Position numbers and translations under genes: made by a program
Part shown: positions 59,328 through 64,000 of the stretch, one piece after another
How positions within the stretch are numbered: position 1 is the stretch's first letter
How the letters are laid out: each line of letters begins with the position of its first letter
Assembly: GCF_051201685.1 (NCBI RefSeq)
Contig: NZ_CP179213.1
Span: 930,001 to 994,000 of the forward strand
Direction: 5' to 3'
Length of the DNA stretch: 64,000 bases
Source of the DNA: Luminiphilus sp051201685
GTDB lineage: Bacteria > Pseudomonadota > Gammaproteobacteria > Pseudomonadales > Halieaceae
The notes under the pieces: generated by a model
What the model saw: the letters and a program-made list of their open reading frames with translations, nothing else
Database searches by the model: none
What the model was told of the DNA's origin: nothing

Positions 59328-60476
59328 TTAAGACGCTCTGGCGACCATCTGTTTGGCAATGATCATGCGCTGTATCTCGTTGGTGCCTTCACCGATGCAC
59401 AGCAGCGGTGCGTCTCGGTAGAAACGCTCGATCTCATACTCTGGAGAGTAGCTGTAGCCGCCAAAGACTCGCATGGCATCCAAACTGTTTTGCACGGCTG
59501 ATTCCGAGGCGAAAAATTTAGCTTGGCCCGCCTCAAGGTCGCAGCGTTCCCCCTGGTCAAATTTATTGGCCGCTTGCTTAACCAGTAATTCCGCTGCGGC
59601 AGCGCGGGTAGACATCTCTGCAAGCTTCAGTTGAATAGCCTGATGTTCTGCAATTGGCTTTCCGAATGTCTTGCGATCCATCGCATAGCGCAGTGCCATT
59701 TCGGTCGCGCCTTTAGCCATGCCTGCTCCTCTGGCAGCGATGTTAATTCGACCGAGTTCCAGTCCCCCGGCAACCTGCTGGAAACCACGACCTTCTTCGC
59801 CACCGATGAGGTTATCCGCTGAGACGTGGAAATCGTCGAAAATTAATTCCGCACTGTCGATGGCTCGATAGCCCAGTTTCTTGAGCTTCTTGCCCACCGA
59901 GAAGCCCTCACCTTTTTCACAAAGAAACAAAGACATACCGCGGTGTCTAGGTTCAATGTCAGGGTCGGTTTTGGTCAATACCGCGAGGCAGTTACCGTTG
60001 ATGCCATTAGAGATCCAGGTTTTGGTGCCATTTAAAACGTAATGGTCACCTTGGCGCTTAGCCTGGAGTCGAATGCCCTGGAGGTCAGAGCCAGCATCAG
60101 GCTCTGTCAGGCCAATGCCGCCCCTTAACTCACCTGTGGCAAAACGTGGTAAGTAGTATTCTTTTTGCGCTTCGGTGCCGCCGCGCTCAACGCAATTGGC
60201 CATGATGAGGTGCGAGTTAAAAATGCCGGATGGTGCCATCCAGACTTCACAAATTCGCGAGACGATTTTGGCGTAGGTACTGGCGCTCAACCCCAGCCCA
60301 CCGTACTGCTCAGAGATGGTGGCGCCAAACAGCCCAAGCCCTTTCATCTGCTCTACAAGTTCGCTGGGGTATTCGTCGGCTTGATCAAACTCTCTAGCGA
60401 TAGGCCGCAGCTCCCGTTCTACCCATTTGTCGATCGTTGCGAGAATTTGCTGTTCAGTGTCGTGTTCTGTGGTCAT
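59328..60476 (-). CDS. Acyl-CoA dehydrogenase
   Basis: An FAD-dependent dehydrogenase of 382 residues from the ATG at 60476, which has GGAG seven bases upstream. The signature Gly-Leu-Thr-Glu-Pro-Asp-Ala-Gly-Ser-Asp and the C-terminal Gly-Glu-Gly-Thr-Asn-Glu-Ile-Gln-Arg, with the likely catalytic Glu, are intact. Substrate cannot be read; the neighbouring MaoC, CitE-like and PrpD genes suggest a short branched or dicarboxyl CoA ester. It lies 25 bases after the maoC-type gene in the same operon. Confidence 0.88.
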   Translation of the reverse strand: MTTEHDTEQQILATIDKWVERELRPIAREFDQADEYPSELVEQMKGLGLFGATISEQYGGLGLSASTYAKIVSRICEVWMAPSGIFNSHLIMANCVERGGTEAQKEYYLPRFATGELRGGIGLTEPDAGSDLQGIRLQAKRQGDHYVLNGTKTWISNGINGNCLAVLTKTDPDIEPRHRGMSLFLCEKGEGFSVGKKLKKLGYRAIDSAELIFDDFHVSADNLIGGEEGRGFQQVAGGLELGRINIAARGAGMAKGATEMALRYAMDRKTFGKPIAEHQAIQLKLAEMSTRAAAAELLVKQAANKFDQGERCDLEAGQAKFFASESAVQNSLDAMRVFGGYSYSPEYEIERFYRDAPLLCIGEGTNEIQRMIIAKQMVARAS

Positions 60477-60501
60477 GCTAACTCCAAAGGTGAACAATAT
60501 T

Positions 60502-60996
60502 TTAGGCAGTAGGCTCGGGGTTTTTAGGAACCAGCATCTGTCGTTCAAAGACACACACTTCAACGTCGTGTTGATTAATGCCTCGAGTGAGTACCGTGAC
60601 GATCCCTGCGTTGGGCCGTGACTTGGACTCGCGCTTGCCCAGAACCTCTGTGTTGGCATAAAGCGTATCGCCGGGAAAGACTGGTTTAGTAAGTTTGATG
60701 TCTTTCCAACCGAGATTAGCTATGGCTTTGGCGCTGACATCTGAAACACTCATGCCGACCACAACGGCCACCGTCAGCGGGCTGGCGATCAACGGTTTCT
60801 TAAATTCTGTGGCAGCGGCGTATTCCTCGTCAAAGTGCAGAGGATGTGTGTTCATAGTGAGTAACGTAAACCAGGCATTGTCTTGCTGGGAAAGGGTCCG
60901 TCCTGGCAAGTGATGATAGACATCGCCAACCGTAAAATCGTCGAAGTACCGTCCCGGCATAGCTGCATAACGCTCCATTACTGATTGGTCACTCAC
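60502..60996 (-). CDS. MaoC-family acyl-CoA hydratase
   Basis: A hot-dog-fold protein of 164 residues from a GTG at 60996 with AAGGAG eight bases upstream. The hydratase motif is read as Leu-Thr-Met-Asn-Thr-His-Pro-Leu-His-Phe-Asp. The usual D-x-N-P-x-H dyad is here N-x-H-P-x-H, so the catalytic Asp is Asn; the second His is kept. This divergent motif resembles the MaoC proteins next to CitE-like lyases. A hydratase role on mesaconyl-, itaconyl- or methylglutaconyl-type CoA is inference. It is divergent from gntR across the operator at 61083. Confidence 0.8.
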   Translation of the reverse strand: MSDQSVMERYAAMPGRYFDDFTVGDVYHHLPGRTLSQQDNAWFTLLTMNTHPLHFDEEYAAATEFKKPLIASPLTVAVVVGMSVSDVSAKAIANLGWKDIKLTKPVFPGDTLYANTEVLGKRESKSRPNAGIVTVLTRGINQHDVEVCVFERQMLVPKNPEPTA

Positions 60997-61082
60997 CGCA
61001 AAGCACTCCTTTTGACGTATTTTTTCTACATTTATGGGGCAGTGAGGGCACTCGGGCCCCACAGCGCGTAAAAAACTCGTTA

Positions 61083-61098
61083 AAATGTTCGGACATTT
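61083..61098. promoter_or_regulatory. Candidate GntR operator, site 1 (AAATGTTCGGACATTT)
   Basis: A 16-base near-perfect palindrome with one mismatched pair in the divergent gap between the maoC-type gene and gntR. A -10-like TAAAAT (61081-61086) for gntR overlaps its left half. The same sequence, two bases different, recurs at 62821-62836 in front of mmgE/prpD, and I saw no third copy in the window. Binding by the adjacent GntR protein is inference. Confidence 0.7.
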
Positions 61099-61121
61099 CA
61101 GTCAGAGTAACAAGATTCGGC

Positions 61122-61904
61122 ATGTCGCCCAATCCATTAAAGGTAAATAGCAAAAAAGAGCCCCCGCTGTATCGGCAAATTGCCGACGCTCTGCTGTCGG
61201 GGATTAGAGATGGCCTGTTTCCCGTTGGCACACTTTTGCCCGGTGAACTCGAGTTAATCGAGCGCTTTAAAAGTAGCCGTCATACCGTTCGCGAAGCTTT
61301 GCGGGTGCTTGAGGACATGGGCATCGTTAAGCGACAGCGTGGCCGTGGCACCTTGGTGATTTCCACTGAGGCACGACCTGCTTTCGTGCAAGCTGTGCGA
61401 GACCCCCGGGAGTTGTTTACCTATCCGGAAAATAGCGCGTTTCGTGTTCTGGCAGAGGGTAGCGTTGGAGATGATGATCATTGGCCCGCGAGAATTGGCG
61501 ATGGTGTCGATGAAAACTGGGCGCGAATTGCAGGTCTCAGAACGTTACACGATGGCAGTCCGTTCTGCTGGACCGATATCTATGTGCTCCCAGATTATGC
61601 GGCGATTGCGCAACAATTAGGTCGAACAAAACGGCCGGTTTACGAGCAGATTGCAGAGACATTTGGTGAAACAGTTCAGCGCATCAGCGTGGAGATCTGT
61701 GCAGGCAGCCTTACAGGCAGCCGGGCTAAAGCCTTGCAAGTTGATGAGGGGACACCGTCTTTGGTTCTGTACCGACGGTACTGCGGTAACGGCAATCGGT
61801 TATTTGAAGTTTCAGTGACTGAGCACCCCGCCGATAGCTTCAGCTATTCCCTAGAATTTAATCGCGGTTGGCAAGCTGCTGAACATTGGTCCTGGAGCAA
61901 ATAG
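61122..61904 (+). CDS. GntR-family transcriptional regulator, HutC subfamily
   Basis: A protein of 260 residues. The winged-helix DNA-binding domain occupies about 10-80, with Leu-Tyr-Arg-Gln-Ile-Ala-Asp-Ala-Leu at its start, the recognition-helix segment Ser-Ser-Arg-His-Thr-Val-Arg-Glu-Ala-Leu and the wing Arg-Gln-Arg-Gly-Arg-Gly-Thr. A C-terminal UTRA-type ligand domain follows, ending in Leu-Val-Leu-Tyr-Arg-Arg-Tyr. It lies between two copies of a palindrome and two bases before the CitE-like gene, so it probably regulates itself, the maoC/ACAD pair and mmgE/prpD. An acyl-CoA or dicarboxylate effector is plausible. Confidence 0.88.
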   Translation: MSPNPLKVNSKKEPPLYRQIADALLSGIRDGLFPVGTLLPGELELIERFKSSRHTVREALRVLEDMGIVKRQRGRGTLVISTEARPAFVQAVRDPRELFTYPENSAFRVLAEGSVGDDDHWPARIGDGVDENWARIAGLRTLHDGSPFCWTDIYVLPDYAAIAQQLGRTKRPVYEQIAETFGETVQRISVEICAGSLTGSRAKALQVDEGTPSLVLYRRYCGNGNRLFEVSVTEHPADSFSYSLEFNRGWQAAEHWSWSK

Positions 61905-61906
61905 GT

Positions 61907-62803
61907 ATGCCACAAAGAGAATTGGCGGTTATTCGTAGTTTTATGTTTACTCCGGCGAACCATCCTCGCCGGGTGGAGAAGGTTTTTCAAATTGGTGCTG
62001 ATGCAGTCATTTTAGATTTAGAGGATGCGGTTGCAGTTGCTGAGAAAGTTGGTGCCCGTGACGATGTTGTGGCTGCTTTTTCTGGGTCTCAGCGCGATTG
62101 TTTGCATTACGTGCGTATTAATAGCGTCGAGACCGAATTCTGGCGTGACGATATACAGGCGACCGTGGGTTCTTGGCTTGACGGTATTGTGGTGCCCAAG
62201 GTTGAGTCAGCAGTGGCGCTGTTAGAGGTCGAGCGCGCAATTGCTGAAGCTGAAGACAAGGCGGGGCTGGCAGCTGGTTGCTTAGATATTTTGCCGATTA
62301 TTGAAACCGCAAAAGGCGTGGAGGCTGCTGCCGAGATTGCGACCGCTGGCTCTCGTGTACGCCGTTTCGCCTTTGGCGGTGGCGACTATACCCTGGACCT
62401 CGATTACGAATGGAGCGCAGACGAGGATGTTCTAGCCTATGCCCGAGCGCGCTTGTCACATGCTTCTAGGTTGGGCGGATTGCTGCCGCCAATCGATACG
62501 GTTGTTTTACAGATAAACGACGACGCACGGTTTACTGCGTCTGCTCAGCGCGGCAGAAAGTTTGGGTTTGGCGGCAAGCTCTGTATTCACCCCAGTCAAG
62601 TGCCACTGACCAATGCCATTTTTTCGCCCTCTGCAGAAGAAATTGCCCACGCAACTGCGGTGGTGGCGGCATTTGAGGCCGCTGAGGCAAGTGGTTCTGC
62701 TTCTATTCAACTCGATGGTTATTTTATCGATTACCCTATTGTGTATAAAAGCCAGCGAATTCTCGCCCTTGCTGCGCTGCTAAATGAGCCAAGGGTTTCG
62801 TAA
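61907..62803 (+). CDS. CitE/HpcH-family CoA-ester lyase
   Basis: A protein of 298 residues related to citryl-, malyl- and citramalyl-CoA lyases. It begins with Arg-Ser-Phe-Met-Phe-Thr-Pro-Ala-Asn-His and Ile-Leu-Asp-Leu-Glu-Asp-Ala-Val, and has the metal motifs Pro-Ile-Ile-Glu-Thr-Ala-Lys-Gly and Phe-Gly-Gly-Gly-Asp-Tyr-Thr. The late Leu-Cys-Ile-His-Pro-Ser-Gln is characteristic. No citrate lyase alpha or gamma subunit is nearby, so a stand-alone lyase for citramalyl-CoA or a similar thioester fits better. It follows gntR by two bases. Confidence 0.85.
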   Translation: MPQRELAVIRSFMFTPANHPRRVEKVFQIGADAVILDLEDAVAVAEKVGARDDVVAAFSGSQRDCLHYVRINSVETEFWRDDIQATVGSWLDGIVVPKVESAVALLEVERAIAEAEDKAGLAAGCLDILPIIETAKGVEAAAEIATAGSRVRRFAFGGGDYTLDLDYEWSADEDVLAYARARLSHASRLGGLLPPIDTVVLQINDDARFTASAQRGRKFGFGGKLCIHPSQVPLTNAIFSPSAEEIAHATAVVAAFEAAEASGSASIQLDGYFIDYPIVYKSQRILALAALLNEPRVS

Positions 62804-62818
62804 CGCGCTTGCGTCACT

Positions 62819-62824
62819 TATAAT
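62819..62824 (+). promoter_or_regulatory. Candidate -10 box of mmgE/prpD
   Basis: A consensus TATAAT overlaps the left arm of the palindrome at 62821-62836. The -35 (TTTCGT, 62796-62801) is weak. A start near 62831 leaves a leader of only about 17 bases, just enough for the AAGGAGG at 62837-62843. A regulator on the palindrome would block this promoter. Confidence 0.5.
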
Positions 62825-62836
62825 GTCCGGACATTT
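62821..62836. promoter_or_regulatory. Candidate GntR operator, site 2 (TAATGTCCGGACATTT)
   Basis: Contains the perfect 14-base palindrome AATGTCCGGACATT and matches site 1 at 14 of 16 positions. It lies between the CitE-like gene and mmgE/prpD, over the -10 box and directly before the ribosome-binding site. Confidence 0.75.
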
Positions 62837-62847
62837 AAGGAGGCGCT

Positions 62848-64000
62848 GTGAACAACACGTTAATCAATCAAGCGTCTCTGACGCATCGCATTGCGGCATC
62901 ATCCCTTTCGTTGCAGGAGGGAGACGTTCCACCTGAGGTACTGACGTACACAAAAAGCTGCATTGCCGACGCCGTTGGTATAGGTTTTGCCTCACACTAC
63001 TATGATTTCGCAGAGCGCACCGTGGCCGGAGTACGGACTTTGGCAAGCCCCGGCGCGGGTGTTGTGATTGGGCTGGAGGATACTTTAGCTCCTCGAGACG
63101 CGGCATTGCTCAATGGAACCCTAGTCCATGGGCTTGATTTTGACGACACCCATCTGGCTTCAGTGGTTCATTGTTCGGCCAGTGCTCTGCCCACTGCACT
63201 CGCAATCGCCTCAGAAAAGACGGTCACTGGTAAAGAATTATTGTTGTCATGCATCATTGCCACGGAGGTCGATGCCCGGTTGGGCAGCGCAGCGGGTGGC
63301 ACTTTTCAGCAGCTGGGGTTTCATCCCACGGGCGTGGTGGGCATATTTGGTGCGACGGTTGCCGCGGTCCGTTTACTCGGTGGAACTGTCGATGAGGCAG
63401 TCCGGGCTCAGGGCATCGCATTGAGTATGGCTGGGGGCAGTATGGCGTTTCTCGATACTGGGACCTGGACAAAAAGATTACACCCGGGCTGGGCAGCGCA
63501 ATCAGCATTGGCCGCGGCTAAGCTGGCTTTGGCGGGGTTTGAAGCCCCTCCTGAGGCGTATGCTGGACGCTTTGGATTTTATTCGTTGTTTACCCAAAAC
63601 GCCGACAACGTCAACAAAGTAGATTGGGCGAGAGCGTATCAGGACTTCGCCATTGAGTCTGTTGCTATAAAGCCTTACCCAATCTGCCATTTCAATCATG
63701 CTCCGGTTGACGCTGCATTGCAGTTGCGAGAGCAGCACGGTTTACGCCCAGAGGAAATAGAGTCGATTAAGGTCGGGTTGCACGAACGACAGTTTGAGGT
63801 TGTCGTTGAGCCCGCTGCACGTAAGCAGCGGCCGGAGAGCGAATATGAGGCCAAGTTCAGCGTGGCCTACGCGGTGGCGACGGCCTTGGTTCGAGGTGAG
63901 CTGGGGCTGCGTGAGCTTGAGATTGAAAGCCGAACTGATGAGCAAATTCTTGCCTTAACCCCTCGCATTCACTGTGTACACGATGACCGGTCGCAATATC
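62848..64000 (+). CDS. MmgE/PrpD family protein, 3' end outside the window
   Basis: An open frame of 384 codons from a GTG with AAGGAGG five bases upstream; it runs to the window edge without a stop (the family is about 450 residues). The active-site region His-Gly-Leu-Asp-Phe-Asp-Asp-Thr-His, then Val-Val-His-Cys-Ser-Ala, and the later Lys-Pro-Tyr-Pro-Ile-Cys-His-Phe identify the family, which includes 2-methylcitrate dehydratase, iminodisuccinate epimerase and cis-aconitate decarboxylase. The operon context points to a C5 dicarboxylate substrate. It appears to have its own GntR-controlled promoter. Confidence 0.88.
   Translation, partial: MNNTLINQASLTHRIAASSLSLQEGDVPPEVLTYTKSCIADAVGIGFASHYYDFAERTVAGVRTLASPGAGVVIGLEDTLAPRDAALLNGTLVHGLDFDDTHLASVVHCSASALPTALAIASEKTVTGKELLLSCIIATEVDARLGSAAGGTFQQLGFHPTGVVGIFGATVAAVRLLGGTVDEAVRAQGIALSMAGGSMAFLDTGTWTKRLHPGWAAQSALAAAKLALAGFEAPPEAYAGRFGFYSLFTQNADNVNKVDWARAYQDFAIESVAIKPYPICHFNHAPVDAALQLREQHGLRPEEIESIKVGLHERQFEVVVEPAARKQRPESEYEAKFSVAYAVATALVRGELGLRELEIESRTDEQILALTPRIHCVHDDRSQY

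Noticed and set aside
60477..60659. N-terminal extension of the acyl-CoA dehydrogenase
   Set aside because: It overlaps the maoC-type coding region and a good ribosome-binding site precedes the ATG at 60476.
1..64000. Mobile elements, CRISPR arrays, prophage, tRNA or rRNA genes
   Set aside because: Gene order is continuous and housekeeping-like, no transposase or integrase frame, no repeat arrays and no tRNA-like cloverleaf pattern were seen in any gap.

Overview
The window is an unbroken chromosomal stretch from a Gram-negative gammaproteobacterium. Evidence for this is the complete BamA/Skp/LpxD/FabZ/LpxA/LpxB block, the Rnf (Rsx) electron-transport operon, GlnD and DapC/D/E. The gene order (purN-purM-DUF2066-PerM-Hda; dapA-bamC-MBL; dapE-dapD-yffB-nth-dapC-glnD-map//rpsB) resembles Pseudomonas. 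GC content looks intermediate, and the mix of genes suggests a marine Cellvibrionales/Halieaceae (OM60/NOR5)-type organism; that placement is inference. I see no rRNA, tRNA, CRISPR, insertion sequence or prophage. Nearly all DNA is coding, with many 1-8 base gene overlaps and frequent GTG/TTG starts.

Layout. 1-1173: tail of a putative holD, then rimI and a small unknown gene. 1184-6311 (minus): rsxA-B-C-D-G-E. 6381-9552: metG, divergent mrp/apbC, dcd. 9564-14915: DUF3108 lipoprotein-like gene, purN, purM (minus), then DUF2066, perM, hda (plus). 14884-17178: queuosine-precursor transporter, SDR, a variant PTPS/QueD-family gene and a structured, terminator-ended intergenic region. 17193-22506: TlpA-like lipoprotein, YihY, wrbA, DUF2069, sppA, Nudix. 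22804-29843: DUF3806, dapA, bamC, MBL hydrolase, lipid A-type acyltransferase, LRR lipoprotein, a class III cyclase-like protein, rsmJ and a small unknown. 29815-37699 (minus): dapE, dapD, yffB, nth, dapC, glnD, map. 37950-56885 (plus): rpsB-tsf, pyrH-frr-uppS-cdsA-dxr-rseP-bamA-skp-lpxD-fabZ-lpxA-lpxB-rnhB-dnaE, followed by an exported Nudix lipoprotein and DUF1244. 56877-64000: accessory catabolic region with isochorismatase, HMG-CoA lyase family, nitroreductase, acyl-CoA dehydrogenase, MaoC hydratase, GntR regulator, CitE-like lyase and a truncated MmgE/PrpD gene.

Functionally the middle of the window is a growth core: translation (S2, EF-Ts, Map, Frr, RsmJ), nucleotide supply (PyrH, PurM/N, Dcd), isoprenoid and phospholipid precursors (Dxr, UppS, CdsA), outer-membrane assembly and lipid A (BamA/C, Skp, LpxD/A/B, FabZ, RseP), lysine/meso-DAP (DapA/C/D/E) and replication (DnaE, Hda, RnhB). 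The most distinctive part is the right end. Two near-identical palindromes (61083-61098 and 62821-62836) flank a gntR-citE pair and sit in front of the MaoC/ACAD genes and of mmgE/prpD. They define a candidate GntR regulon whose gene content matches known itaconate/C5-dicarboxyl-CoA degradation loci. Other items worth a second look are the PTPS homologue lacking the QueD catalytic Cys and His, LpxA with the Met that predicts C10 acyl selectivity, an endonuclease III with shifted Fe-S cysteines, a secreted Nudix lipoprotein, a degenerate class III cyclase-like protein, and a structured RNA candidate before a strong terminator.
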